A stretch of DNA of 64,000 nucleotides from Sphingobium sp. Leaf26 (GCF_001421665.1 NZ_LMKV01000001.1:541038-605037); one strand, 5' to 3'. Positions 1-8,307 are shown, numbered from the stretch's first letter. Translations and numbers: made by a program. Notes: a model not told the origin generated them from the sequence alone.

Positions 1-319
1 CCTCGAACAGGCCGAAATTGCCGGTGCCCGGTCCCATGCCCTGTTCGACCGGCTGCGCCAGCGCCAGATGATCGATATGGGCGGAAATGCGGCCGACGAC
101 CTTGCCATTGCGACGGGCGAGAAAATATTGCGCCTCGGCATGGCCGAAAAAGGGGTTCTTCCCAGGCGTCAGCAATTCCTTCACCTCGGCCTTCAACGGG
201 GGCACCCAGTTGGGATCATTCGCATAAAGCCGCCAGGGCAGGTCGATAAAAGCCTTGAGGTCGGCCCCGCTGGGTACTGGGCCGGAAACGGGGGTGATGA
301 CCAGATCGTTATGCGCCAC
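1..319 (-). CDS. GNAT-like N-acetyltransferase, N-terminal part (cut by window edge)
   Basis: The reverse strand is open from a GTG at 319 to the window edge, giving about 106 residues with no stop. The peptide begins MAHNDLVITPVSG and continues with a WRLYANDPNWVPPL segment and a KNPFFGHAEAQYFLA segment, followed by a G-K-V-V-G-R-I strand. This pattern is typical of large cytoplasmic GNAT-fold acetyltransferase-like proteins of unknown substrate in alphaproteobacteria. An AAGGCGG sequence sits a few bases before the GTG. It is divergent from the desaturase gene. The C-terminal, cofactor-binding part lies outside the window, so the enzyme assignment rests on N-terminal resemblance only. Confidence 0.65.
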   Translation of the reverse strand, partial: MAHNDLVITPVSGPVPSGADLKAFIDLPWRLYANDPNWVPPLKAEVKELLTPGKNPFFGHAEAQYFLARRNGKVVGRISAHIDHLALAQPVEQGMGPGTGNFGLFE

Positions 320-469
320 AGGTGCCGCCTTGAAAGAAAGATGGAATGGGGTGCAGTTCGCGCCTTGTTTGCGGAATGTCAATCACGCGCCCCGTTCAGG
401 CCGGCAACATGATGAATATGTCATGGTGCTGCCATGATATCAGCGCATTTGGAGGCTAGGACCGCCCGC

Positions 470-1537
470 ATGACAGTGCATGATCCCATTCTTGCCGCCG
501 CGCAGCGGGCGCGGGCGGCCATTCCCGACGATACCGCCATGCTGCGCGCCGCTGCCGATTTGACGCGCGCCTATTCGACCGCCAATCCGCGCATCTACTG
601 GTCCGATCTGCTGGCGTCGGCGCTGGTCGGATGGGGCGCGATGGCCGGTGCGATTCTGGTCGACAATGGGACGATCGCGTTGGGCTGCGCCATCGTGGCG
701 ATGCTGGCGCTGTATCGCGCGGCCAGCTTCATCCATGAACTGACCCATATCCGAAAGGACGCCCTGCCCGGTTTCCGCCTTGGCTGGAACCTGATCGTCG
801 GCGTGCCCCTGATGATCCCGTCCTTCATGTATGAAGGCGTGCATACCCAGCATCATCAGCGCACCCGCTATGGCACGGCGGAAGACCCGGAATATCTGCC
901 GCTGGCGCTGATGAAGCCCTGGTCGCTGCCTTTGTTCATCCTCGTCGCGACACTGGCGCCGGTGGGTCTCATCCTGCGCTTTGGCGTGTTGACGCCGCTG
1001 TCGCTGCTGATCCCGCCGCTGCGCGCCAAGGTGGTGGCGGAATTTTCGGCGCTGTCGATCAATCCCGCCTATCGCCGCCGCCCGCCGGAGGGCGAGTTCG
1101 CGCGCCAATGGGCAGCCCAGGAAGCCGGCGCAAGCCTGTTCGCACTCGCGCTGGTGGGCAGCGTCTTCGCCTTCGGCTGGAAGCCCCTGCTGGTCTATAT
1201 GGCGATCCATTCGGCGATGACCGTCATCAACCAGTTGCGCACCCTTGTCGCGCATCTGTGGGAGAATGAGGGCGAGCCGATGACCGTGACGGCGCAATAT
1301 CTGGACTCGGTCAACGTACCGCCGCCCGGAACCCTGCCCGCTTTGTGGGCACCGGTGGGCCTGCGTTATCATGCGTTGCACCACCTGCTGCCGAGCGTGC
1401 CCTATCATGCGCTGGGCAAGGCGCATGCGCAGTTGATCGCCACGCTGGATGCGGGATCGCCCTATCATCGGGGCAATTACAGGGGGATGATGCCGCTGGT
1501 CGGCAAGATCGCCCGAAGTACGATGGCGGCGCGCTGA
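470..1537 (+). CDS. Membrane fatty acid desaturase family protein
   Basis: The product is an integral-membrane di-iron enzyme that probably introduces a double bond (or hydroxyl) into an acyl chain. The three histidine boxes of the family are visible: HELTH at residues 89-93, HTQHH at 125-129 and HALHH at 301-305. Hydrophobic segments lie around residues 50-85, 100-125, 150-180 and 225-250. ATG 470 is preferred because GGAGG lies at 451-455; an in-frame ATG at 434 has no convincing ribosome site. The gene stands alone and is followed by a hairpin repeat and a probable small RNA. The substrate cannot be read from sequence; membrane phospholipid or sphingolipid acyl chains are possible given the lipid genes nearby. 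Confidence 0.88.
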   Translation: MTVHDPILAAAQRARAAIPDDTAMLRAAADLTRAYSTANPRIYWSDLLASALVGWGAMAGAILVDNGTIALGCAIVAMLALYRAASFIHELTHIRKDALPGFRLGWNLIVGVPLMIPSFMYEGVHTQHHQRTRYGTAEDPEYLPLALMKPWSLPLFILVATLAPVGLILRFGVLTPLSLLIPPLRAKVVAEFSALSINPAYRRRPPEGEFARQWAAQEAGASLFALALVGSVFAFGWKPLLVYMAIHSAMTVINQLRTLVAHLWENEGEPMTVTAQYLDSVNVPPPGTLPALWAPVGLRYHALHHLLPSVPYHALGKAHAQLIATLDAGSPYHRGNYRGMMPLVGKIARSTMAAR

Positions 1538-1580
1538 GCCGGAGAAGCATCACGCGGAGGCGCTGAATGGAAATTGGGTA

Positions 1581-1604
1581 GTTCCCCGGCGCAGGCCGGG
1601 GAAC
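1581..1604. repeat. Perfect 10-bp palindrome, REP-like half element
   Basis: GTTCCCCGGC and GCCGGGGAAC form a 10-bp stem around a four-base loop, 44 bases after the desaturase stop. No T-run follows, so it does not look like an intrinsic terminator. It resembles the CCCCAGC/GCTGGGG arms of the longer repeat at 55798-55909. Confidence 0.6.
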
Positions 1605-1666
1605 GGTGGGCATAAGTTGGGATAACGCTCCACGCCTCAGTGCGCAGAAAATAATATAGTTGCGGG

Positions 1667-1694
1667 TTGAAACCGGATTTGCGTCAATTATATC
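1667..1694 (+). promoter_or_regulatory. Sigma-70-like promoter for the small RNA at 1701-1790
   Basis: TTGAAA at 1667-1672 and TATATC at 1689-1694 are separated by 16 bases, close to the housekeeping sigma consensus. The stretch is AT-rich in a GC-rich region. Transcription would start near 1700-1702, exactly at the foot of the first stem-loop. Confidence 0.5.
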
Positions 1695-1700
1695 GGCGTT

Positions 1701-1790
1701 GTTCCGGTCTTTCCCCTCCCCCCTTAAGAGGATCGGAACACCCCCTCTGGAAGGCCCCGCGCGACGTCCCTTGGTCGCCGGGGCCTTTTT
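1701..1790 (+). ncRNA. Probable trans-acting small RNA with anti-Shine-Dalgarno loop
   Basis: The transcript would begin with a 10-bp hairpin, 1700-1709 pairing with 1731-1740 (TGTTCCGGTC/GATCGGAACA). Its 21-base loop contains TTTCCCCTCCCCCC, complementary to ribosome binding sites. A short linker with a second CCCCCTC follows, and the RNA ends in a strong terminator. Promoter, structured C-rich loop and terminator together fit alphaproteobacterial regulatory RNAs that block translation, such as the alpha-r8/suhB (MmgR) type. Membership in that family is inference. No ORF is evident. Length is about 90 nt. Confidence 0.6.
1753..1790 (+). terminator. Rho-independent terminator of the small RNA
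   Basis: GGCCCCG plus CGAC-side bases (1753-1765) pair with 1774-1785 in a 12-bp stem with one bulged base, followed by five Ts at 1786-1790. It reads on the plus strand. lptG ends convergently ten bases further on and may share the structure. Confidence 0.75.
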
Positions 1791-1799
1791 ATTGGGGCG

Positions 1800-2900
1800 T
1801 CACTCTTCCGTGCGGAAGAGAACTGTTTCCCCCACCAGCAGGAACAGGAAGAAGGGCGCCCAGGCGGCCAGCACTGGCGGATAGGCGCCCAGGCTGCCCA
1901 TCGCGAGCGAGAAATTGTCGGCGACGAAATAGGCGAAGCCCAGCGCCATGCCCAGCACCGCGCGCATGAACAATTGCCCCGAACGCGCGAGGCCGAAGGC
2001 CGCGACCGACCCCAGGATCGGCATCAGCAGCGCGGAGAGCGGCCCGGACAGCTTGTGCCACAGGCTGCCTTCCAGTTCGGCGGTGGGGCGGCCGGCATCA
2101 TGCAGGTCGGAAATCGCCGCCTCCAGTTCGTGGAAGGTCAGCGCGTCGGGATCGACCTTCGCCAGCGTGAACTGGTCGGGGCGGATGTCGCGGCCGAAAC
2201 GGACGGTGCCGACATTGGTGACGGTGCCGCGCGCCACGTCGAACTGGCGCGCACCCTCCAGCAGCCAGCTCTTGCTCGCCGCGTCATAATGGCCCCTGGG
2301 CGCTTGAACGATCGTCGTCAGGCTGTTGTTGATGCGGTTGTAGATCTGCACCTTGCGCAACTGCACTTGCGTGCCGCGCCCGGCGACGATCGCCGCGTTG
2401 ACCAGATTATTGCCGTCGCGCACCCAGGGATTGCTTTTCACGCCGCTGTCGCGCGGGATCGGGCCATAATCCACCGCTTCCCAGGCACTCAGCGCCGCCG
2501 TCGAGCGGACGACGATCCGTTCGTTGAAGACGAAGCTGATGACCGACACGCCCAGCGCCGCCAGCACCAGCGGCGCCAAAATCTGGTGCGCGGACAGACC
2601 GGCCGCCTTCATCGAGATGATTTCGCTGTTCTGGTTGAGCGTCGCCAGCATCACCAGCGTGCCCAGCAGCACGGAAAAGGGCAGGAACCGGGCGATGATC
2701 TGTGGCGCGCGCAGGCCGACATAATGCCATAATTGCGCGTCGCCATTGCCCGGATAGGCCAGCACGTCGCCGGAATTGCCGAGCAGGTCGAGCGTCTGGA
2801 GCACGACGACCAGCAGCGCCAGCACCGCAAAGGTGCGGGTCAGGAACAGGCGCGCCATGTAAAGGCTGATCTGGCGCGAGGGGAAGAAGTTGAACTGCAT
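1800..2900 (-). CDS. lptG: LPS export ABC transporter permease LptG
   Basis: This is a YjgP/YjgQ family inner-membrane permease of 366 residues. With LptF it forms the membrane part of the LptB2FG exporter that extracts lipopolysaccharide from the inner membrane. The N-terminus (SLYMARLFLTRTFAVLALLV) is the first membrane helix. A large beta-jellyroll periplasmic domain occupies roughly residues 120-265, and three helices form the C-terminus. It follows lptF with a three-base gap and is co-transcribed. Assignment as LptG rather than LptF rests on position and on the resemblance of the first helix. Confidence 0.88.
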   Translation of the reverse strand: MQFNFFPSRQISLYMARLFLTRTFAVLALLVVVLQTLDLLGNSGDVLAYPGNGDAQLWHYVGLRAPQIIARFLPFSVLLGTLVMLATLNQNSEIISMKAAGLSAHQILAPLVLAALGVSVISFVFNERIVVRSTAALSAWEAVDYGPIPRDSGVKSNPWVRDGNNLVNAAIVAGRGTQVQLRKVQIYNRINNSLTTIVQAPRGHYDAASKSWLLEGARQFDVARGTVTNVGTVRFGRDIRPDQFTLAKVDPDALTFHELEAAISDLHDAGRPTAELEGSLWHKLSGPLSALLMPILGSVAAFGLARSGQLFMRAVLGMALGFAYFVADNFSLAMGSLGAYPPVLAAWAPFFLFLLVGETVLFRTEE

Positions 2901-2903
2901 GGG

Positions 2904-4127
2904 TCAGGCCGCTCCTTCAACAGCAGCGTCGGCAGGCGGGGCGCGGCGTCGGCCAAAGCGCAGCAGGCGCACGATCTGCTTGCCCAATTTGGAGAAGGCG
3001 ACTTCCAGCGCACCGATCGGCTGGCCGCCGGGGCGATTGGCGATCACATGATACATCCACAGGACAAGGCCTGATGCGAGCAGGAATGGTCCCCATAGCG
3101 CGATGATGGGATCGACCTTGCCCAGCGCGCCGATGCCTTCGCCATATTGGTTGATCTTGTGATAGGTCACGATGAATATGATCGAGAGGAAGACGCCCAG
3201 CGCCGAGGTCGATCGTTTGGGCGGGATCGCAAAGGCCAGCGCGGCCAGCGGCAGCAGGAACATGAACACCACTTCGACCATGCGGAAGTGGAAATTGGCG
3301 CGGACTTCGGCCTTCAGTTTGTCAGGCGTGGCCGGATTGCGGCCGATCACCATCAGTTCGGGAATCGTCTTTTCCCGGTCGACGTCGCGGCCGCGGAAAT
3401 TCTCGATCTGCGGCAGGTCGATCGGCAGGTCATGGCTGGAGAAGGACAGGATGCGCGGCGTCTTGTACTTGGGTCCGTCGTTGACCAGCACACCGTTGCG
3501 CAAGCGGAAGATGATGACGTCGGGGTCGTCGGTGGCCAGGAAGGTGCCCTGCGCCGCCGTCACCGCGACCGACTGGCCATCCTTGCCGACGGCGCGCACG
3601 AAAATGCCTTGCAGGTTGCGGCCTTCATCCTTGCTGCGCTCGATCCGCATGGTCATGCGCCGGCCCAGATTGGTGAACTCGCCGACCTTGATCGAGGCGC
3701 CGAGCGCGCCGGAGCGCAGTTCGAATCGCAGCGCTTCATAGGCGTGGCGGGAGAGCGGCTGAACGAAGCCGACGATGCCGAAATTGAGCAGCGCCAGCGC
3801 GATCGCGTACATATAGGGCACGCGCAGCAGCCGGCCGTAGGAGAGGCCCACCGCGCGCATCACGTCCAATTCCGACGACAGGGCGAGCTTGCGGAAGGCG
3901 AGCAGGATGCCGAGCATCAGGCCGATCGGGATGCCGAGCGAGAGATATTCGGGCAGCATATTGGCGAGCATGCGCCACACGACACTGACCGGTCCGCCCT
4001 CCGCCGCGACGAAATCGAACAGGCTGAGCATCTTGTCGAGGACAAGCAGCATCGCGGCGATCACCAGCGTCCCCAGCATGGGCACGGCGATCAGGCGGGC
4101 GAGATATCGGTCGGTGGCGGTCAGCAT
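2904..4127 (-). CDS. lptF: LPS export ABC transporter permease LptF
   Basis: The 407-residue YjgP/YjgQ permease begins MLTATDRYLARLIAVPMLGT, the family's start, with helices near residues 12-35, 50-80 and 95-120. A periplasmic jellyroll domain follows and three helices occupy about 280-365. The basic, Ala-rich tail after residue 380 is cytoplasmic. It is first in a two-gene operon with lptG. Sphingomonads carry glycosphingolipid in place of much or all LPS, so the substrate here could differ from enterobacterial LPS; that is inference. It is divergent from the DUF2141 gene, with about 130 bases between start codons. Confidence 0.88.
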   Translation of the reverse strand: MLTATDRYLARLIAVPMLGTLVIAAMLLVLDKMLSLFDFVAAEGGPVSVVWRMLANMLPEYLSLGIPIGLMLGILLAFRKLALSSELDVMRAVGLSYGRLLRVPYMYAIALALLNFGIVGFVQPLSRHAYEALRFELRSGALGASIKVGEFTNLGRRMTMRIERSKDEGRNLQGIFVRAVGKDGQSVAVTAAQGTFLATDDPDVIIFRLRNGVLVNDGPKYKTPRILSFSSHDLPIDLPQIENFRGRDVDREKTIPELMVIGRNPATPDKLKAEVRANFHFRMVEVVFMFLLPLAALAFAIPPKRSTSALGVFLSIIFIVTYHKINQYGEGIGALGKVDPIIALWGPFLLASGLVLWMYHVIANRPGGQPIGALEVAFSKLGKQIVRLLRFGRRRAPPADAAVEGAA

Positions 4128-4257
4128 TCTCTAAGTCGTCGTCCCATCACCATGTTTTGGCCGCAAACCCATCCCATATGCGAGTCAGGTAGAAATGCGG
4201 GGCGAACAGGGGCTCGCCGTCCGGTCCATATCGGCGGCTATAGCTTCCAGGAGTCTG

Positions 4258-4752
4258 ATGGTCATGGTAAAAGTTGCAATGGGTTTGATGGTTGGGGCAG
4301 CGATGGTCGCTGCAAGCCCGGTCATGGCCCATGGCCAGGAAATATCGAACGATCTGGAACGTTGCGGCGCGGATGCGCGCGGGCCGGCGGTGCTGGTCGA
4401 TGTGCGCGGTTTCGTGGCGGCCACCGGCAAGGTGCGTATCCAGTCCTATCCCGCCACCAAGTCGGCCTGGCTGACGAAGGGCGAATGGCTCAATCGAATC
4501 GATACGGCGGTGAAGCCGGCCAATGGCGTGATGCGCTTTTGCGTACCGGTGCCCCGGTCCGGCGAATATGGCATCGCCGTGCGGCACGACCGCGACGGCA
4601 ATGGCAAGACCGACATTTCGCGGGACGGCGGTGGATTTTCCAACAATCCGGCGATCAGCATCTTCAACCTGGGCAAGCCCGGCGTGGAGAAGGCGGCCTT
4701 TCATGCTGGGCCGGGCGTGACGAAAATCACGATCAACCTCAAATATATGTGA
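4258..4752 (+). CDS. DUF2141 family exported protein
   Basis: After a signal peptide (about 25 residues, hydrophobic core then S-P-V-M-A-H) comes one DUF2141 domain. It includes V-R-I-Q-S-Y-P-A, a C-V-P-V-P segment and the acidic G-I-A-V-R-H-D-R-D-G-N-G-K-T-D loop typical of the family. Function is unknown; DUF2141 proteins are small periplasmic or secreted beta-rich proteins. AGGAG at 4249-4253 supports starts at ATG 4258 or ATG 4264; upstream in-frame codons would spoil the signal peptide. Ten bases separate its stop from the diacylglycerol-kinase-like gene, so the two are an operon. Confidence 0.8.
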   Translation: MVMVKVAMGLMVGAAMVAASPVMAHGQEISNDLERCGADARGPAVLVDVRGFVAATGKVRIQSYPATKSAWLTKGEWLNRIDTAVKPANGVMRFCVPVPRSGEYGIAVRHDRDGNGKTDISRDGGGFSNNPAISIFNLGKPGVEKAAFHAGPGVTKITINLKYM

Positions 4753-4762
4753 TCGAAAAGCC

Positions 4763-5731
4763 ATGGTAAGCGTCGCCCTTTTGTCCAATCCGAAATCCAC
4801 GGGCAACCGCCAGACGCTTCCGCGCGTGCGCAGCTATTGCGCCAGCAACCCCGACATCTTCCACTATGAGGTGGAGCAGGTCGACCAGATCGGCCGGGCG
4901 TTCCAGACGATCGCCCGCGTCGATCCGACCGTCATCGTCATCAATGGCGGCGACGGCACAGTGCAGGCGTCGCTGACGGAGCTCTATCAGGGCGAGCATT
5001 TCAAGGGTCGGGTGCCACCGATCGCGGTGCTGCCCAATGGCAAGACCAACCTGATCGCCCTGGACCTTGGCATCCATGGCGACCCGATCAAGGCGCTGGA
5101 GCGGATCGTGCAGATCGCCAAGGCCGGCGTGGACGCCCATGTCGTCGCGCGCGAACTGATCGCTTTGTCGGACGGCGCGGTCGACAGCCGGCCGGTGCTG
5201 GGCATGTTCCTGGGCGGCGCAGGGCTGGCCGATTACATGCTCTATTGCCGCAATCAGATCTATCCGCTGGGGCTGTCCAATGGCCTTAGCCATGTCATCA
5301 CCGCGATCGCCGTGGTGTTTTCACTGCTGTTCGGCATTCGTGCCAAATTCCTGCCGCCTTCCGGCAATCCGGTACGCATATCCCTGATTCGTGACGGACA
5401 ACTGGTCGGGCGGTTCGCCGTTCTGATCGTCACCACATTGGAACGATTGCTGCTGGGCGTCGATCCGGGCGACAGTCGCCGCGGCAATATGAAGCTGATG
5501 GCGGTCGATCAGAATCTGCCGTCCCTGTTGCGGCTGGTATGGGCCAGCCTGTTTCGCCGCGTCGGCAAGCGCCAGATGCAGGGCATCCATCTGGAACAGG
5601 GCGACGTCATCCGCATCGAAGGCGACCGCAGCAGCGTGATCCTGGACGGCGAACTGTTCGAGGCGTCCGAAGGCAAGCCGATCGTGCTGCGCTCGACCCA
5701 GCCAGTGCCGTTCCTGCGGCTGGCGGCTTAG
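4763..5731 (+). CDS. Diacylglycerol/sphingoid kinase family protein
   Basis: The 322-residue protein has the DAGK catalytic fold. S-N-P-K-S-T-G-N lies at 8-15 (nucleotide-binding start), GGDGT at 62-66 (phosphate-binding motif), A-V-L-P-N-G-K-T-N further on, and a C-terminal beta-sandwich ending in an I-L-D-G-E-L-F segment. These enzymes phosphorylate diacylglycerol, sphingoid bases or related lipids with ATP at the inner membrane. The usual PxGTxN motif reads P-N-G-K-T-N here, a small departure from the family. Because the organism makes sphingolipid (spt lies 12 kb away), a sphingoid or ceramide substrate is possible but not shown. Confidence 0.82.
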   Translation: MVSVALLSNPKSTGNRQTLPRVRSYCASNPDIFHYEVEQVDQIGRAFQTIARVDPTVIVINGGDGTVQASLTELYQGEHFKGRVPPIAVLPNGKTNLIALDLGIHGDPIKALERIVQIAKAGVDAHVVARELIALSDGAVDSRPVLGMFLGGAGLADYMLYCRNQIYPLGLSNGLSHVITAIAVVFSLLFGIRAKFLPPSGNPVRISLIRDGQLVGRFAVLIVTTLERLLLGVDPGDSRRGNMKLMAVDQNLPSLLRLVWASLFRRVGKRQMQGIHLEQGDVIRIEGDRSSVILDGELFEASEGKPIVLRSTQPVPFLRLAA

Positions 5732-5835
5732 CGGCGTTGACGGGGTCGGGTGTTCCGCACCCTCCCCCTCACGCCTGCAAATGGGATATTATGTCCGCTG
5801 CCGATTGATCCGAGACGGCCTGTATTTCGCAGGCT

Positions 5836-6126
5836 CTATCCCGCCAGCGCGTCAATCGCCTTGGCAAGGTCGATGTCGCGCCGGGACAGGCCGCCGGCAT
5901 CATGGGTGGTAAGAATGATGTCCACCCGGTTATAGACGTTGGACCATTCGGGATGATGGTCCGCCTTTTCAGCGAGGATCGCGACGCGGGTCATGAAGCC
6001 GAACGCGGTGACGAAATCGGTGAAGGTCAGGTGGCGGGCAATGCCGTCCGGGTCCGACACTGGCGTCCAGTGCGGCAGGTCGGCCAGCGCGATCACGCGC
6101 TCTTCATCGGTCAGTTTACCAATCAT
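5836..6126 (-). CDS. phhB: 4a-hydroxytetrahydrobiopterin dehydratase
   Basis: This small cytosolic enzyme (96 residues) recycles the pterin cofactor of aromatic amino acid hydroxylases by dehydrating the 4a-carbinolamine. The family signature K-A-D-H-H-P-E-W with a later [11 protein letters not shown] segment is present, and these histidines form the active site. ATG 6126 is preferred because GAGGA precedes it by seven bases; a longer in-frame extension to 6177 would overlap the divergent gene. No aromatic hydroxylase gene is nearby, so a housekeeping pterin role is also possible. Confidence 0.9.
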   Translation of the reverse strand: MIGKLTDEERVIALADLPHWTPVSDPDGIARHLTFTDFVTAFGFMTRVAILAEKADHHPEWSNVYNRVDIILTTHDAGGLSRRDIDLAKAIDALAG

Positions 6127-6166
6127 GTCCCTATCCTCATGAAATAGCTTGGGGTATGTGGCAGGC

Positions 6167-6574
6167 ATGTCGTCCAACGGTCAACCGCCCCGCTTCGCTC
6201 CGACCAGGCAAGAGATTGAGACGTTGGCACTTGCCGCGCTCAATCGCCTGCCATCCCCTTTTACCGAGCATCTGTCCGATGTCGTGTTGTTCGTGGAGGA
6301 TTTCGCGGATGCCGCGATCCTGAAGGACATGGACCTCACCGACCCGTTCGAACTGACCGGCCTCTATACCGGCCGGTCCATCGGGCAGGAGGCGCAGACC
6401 GGGGACGGTCCGCCGACCGTGCATCTGTTCCGTCGTCCGCTGCTGGACGAATGGGTGGAGACGGGCGTGCCGCTGGATGCGCTGATCACCCATGTCGTGG
6501 TGCATGAGATTGGCCATCATTTCGGCCTGTCGGATATCGACATGCACGTGCTGGAGGACATGGTCACGCTATGA
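6167..6574 (+). CDS. Small zincin-like metallopeptidase
   Basis: The product has about 135 residues and one clear zinc motif, HEIGHHFG, close to its C-terminus ([15 protein letters not shown]). This is the minimal zincin family found across Actinobacteria and Alphaproteobacteria (PF06262-type). Substrate is unknown. ATG 6167 is preferred over a TTG at 6149 although its ribosome site is weak. Its last codons overlap the ccmA start by four bases (ATGA), so the two are translationally coupled. It is divergent from phhB with only 40 bases between start codons. Confidence 0.8.
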   Translation: MSSNGQPPRFAPTRQEIETLALAALNRLPSPFTEHLSDVVLFVEDFADAAILKDMDLTDPFELTGLYTGRSIGQEAQTGDGPPTVHLFRRPLLDEWVETGVPLDALITHVVVHEIGHHFGLSDIDMHVLEDMVTL

Positions 6575-7182
6575 CCGGCGCGGCGTTGCGCCTGAGTGAT
6601 GTCGCCTGCCTGCGGGGCGGGCGGATGCTGTTCGCGGGCGTGAACCTGACGCTGGAGCCGGGTGGCGGGGCGTTGCTGACCGGTCCCAATGGCGTGGGCA
6701 AGTCCAGCCTGTTGCGGCTGTGCGCCGGGCTGCTGCCTGCCTTTGCCGGAACGGTGGAGCGCAGCGGTGGCGTGGCCATGACCGACGAACGGCTGGCGCT
6801 GGATGGCGAACAAGGGTTGCGCGATGCCCTGTGCTTCTGGGCGAAACTGGACCGGGCTGGGCCGGGTGCTGTCGCCGGGGCGCTGGCGGCGATGGCGCTG
6901 ACCGGGCTGGCGGAGGTGCCGGTGCGGATGCTGTCCACCGGGCAGCGCAAGCGGGCGATGCTGGCGCGGGTGATCGCGAGCGGGGCTGGCGTCTGGCTGC
7001 TGGACGAGCCGGGCAATGGATTGGATACGGCATCGCTGGACCTGCTGGGCGAGGCCGTGGCCGGGCATCTGGCGGCGGGCGGGGTCGTGGTCGCGGCGTC
7101 GCACCAGCCGCTGCCGATCGTTGCGCCGGTGACGCTGGCGCTTTCGGATTATCTGCCCACTTATCCGGCGGACGCGGCATGA
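6571..7182 (+). CDS. ccmA: Heme exporter ATP-binding protein CcmA
   Basis: The 203-residue ABC ATPase drives release of heme to the chaperone CcmE in cytochrome c maturation system I. Walker A (G-P-N-G-V-G-K-S-S) lies near residues 37-45, the signature L-S-T-G-Q-R-K-R-A near 125-133 and Walker B (V-W-L-L-D-E-P) near 145. The STGQ-x-RR style signature is typical of CcmA. ATGA overlaps link it to the zincin upstream and ccmB downstream. ccmC, ccmE and the remaining ccm genes are absent from this window. Confidence 0.9.
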   Translation: MTGAALRLSDVACLRGGRMLFAGVNLTLEPGGGALLTGPNGVGKSSLLRLCAGLLPAFAGTVERSGGVAMTDERLALDGEQGLRDALCFWAKLDRAGPGAVAGALAAMALTGLAEVPVRMLSTGQRKRAMLARVIASGAGVWLLDEPGNGLDTASLDLLGEAVAGHLAAGGVVVAASHQPLPIVAPVTLALSDYLPTYPADAA

Positions 7183-7826
7183 GGATATTATGGCTGCTCG
7201 CCGCGCGCGATCTGCGGCAGGCCTGGGCATCGGCGGGCCTGTGGCTGCCCGTCGCCTTCCTGCTGCTGGTCGCCAGCCTCTACCCTTTTGCGGTCGGGCC
7301 GGATGCGGCGCTGCTGGGGCGGACCGGCGGCGGGATGTTGTGGATCGCGGCATTGCTGGCCAGCCTGTTGCCGGTCGACCGGCTGGTCGCGCCGGACATG
7401 CAGGCCGGCGTGCTGGACCAGATCGCGCTGCGCGGTGTCGGCGAGGAACTGGTGGTGACGGCGCGGCTGATCGCGCACTGGCTGGGCTTTGGCCCGCCGC
7501 TGATGATCGCTACCCTGCCCGCCGCCGCGCTGCTGAAGCTGGACGGCGCAACGATCCTGACGCTGGAACTGGGATTGTTGATCGGCACGCCGGCGCTGGC
7601 GGCGCTGGGGTTGCTGGTGGCGAGCCTGACCGCCGGGTTGCGGTCCAGCGGCGCGCTGGCCGGACTGCTGGCGCTGCCGCTGGCTGTGCCACTGCTGATC
7701 TTCGGCGCGGGGACGCTGGGCGACGGGAGCGGCGCGGCGCTGAAGTTCCTGGGCGCGGCGTCACTGCTGCTGGTGGCGATCACGCCCTTTGCGGGCGGGG
7801 CGGCGATCCGGGCGGGGCGGGAATAG
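7179..7826 (+). CDS. ccmB: Heme exporter membrane protein CcmB
   Basis: The start ATG at 7179 overlaps the ccmA stop. The 215-residue product has about six hydrophobic helices and the CcmB features L-L-A-A-R-D-L at the N-terminus and P-D-M-Q-A-G-V-L-D-Q between helices 2 and 3. It forms the membrane part of the CcmABCD complex. An in-frame stop-free extension runs upstream inside ccmA to 6720, but it is antisense-frame noise. The following 229 bases hold no gene. Confidence 0.9.
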   Translation: MRILWLLAARDLRQAWASAGLWLPVAFLLLVASLYPFAVGPDAALLGRTGGGMLWIAALLASLLPVDRLVAPDMQAGVLDQIALRGVGEELVVTARLIAHWLGFGPPLMIATLPAAALLKLDGATILTLELGLLIGTPALAALGLLVASLTAGLRSSGALAGLLALPLAVPLLIFGAGTLGDGSGAALKFLGAASLLLVAITPFAGGAAIRAGRE

Positions 7827-8055
7827 GATTTTCGCCGCTTAACTTCGCACATTTCCCGCATGTTGCGACATTATGTTGCGCGGAGTCGATCCTATTGCAA
7901 AGTCGCAGGTCAACGTCGCAGCGATACGCAATGATGGCAGGATCGCGCACGATAGGACAGCCATAAGCGCCCTCGTTCATTGACGCGCCCCTGTAAATCG
8001 GGCATTTCCCGCTACGGACGTCGATAGAAATCGACGCCATGGAGAGGATGCCACC

Positions 8056-8307
8056 ATGAGCCGAAGTCGTGCGTACTCCGGAGATGTCTTTCATCGGCTG
8101 CTGGTCCGATGCCTGGCGGAAGAACATCAACCGACGGATGAAGAGATCGATCTGGTCGCCGGGAAGATCTGGCAGGACAGCTATGGCCTGGTGACCGGCC
8201 AACCCTGGCCCGATGTCGTACCCGATAGCGACGCGCACCGGCAGATGATCGGTGCGGCGAAAATGGCCCTCGCCCCCCCGCTGCGCTGCGAAGCGAGCGC
8301 CGCATAG
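8056..8307 (+). CDS. Small hypothetical protein (83 aa)
   Basis: I do not recognise this protein. ATG 8056 has a good ribosome site (GGAGAGG at 8041-8047) and the reading frame has normal high-GC codon bias. The product is soluble, acidic in the middle (E-E-H-Q-P-T-D-E-E-I-D) and ends in a basic, Ala-rich tail. A perfect hairpin, CGTCGAT/ATCGACG at 8019-8036, lies just before the ribosome site and could affect translation or stability. The 229 bases between ccmB and this gene show only that hairpin. The gene is monocistronic, and no terminator is obvious before the next gene. Confidence 0.6.
   Translation: MSRSRAYSGDVFHRLLVRCLAEEHQPTDEEIDLVAGKIWQDSYGLVTGQPWPDVVPDSDAHRQMIGAAKMALAPPLRCEASAA

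Noticed and set aside
440-1468. Long minus-strand reading frame (342 aa) opposite the desaturase
   Set aside because: Arg/Gln/His-rich peptide with no domain; an antisense shadow of high-GC coding sequence with clear family motifs on the other strand.
3147-4769. Long plus-strand frame (540 aa) opposite lptF and through the DUF2141 gene
   Set aside because: Composition is shadow-like (D/R/H/Q-rich); it overlaps two well-supported genes and has no motif.
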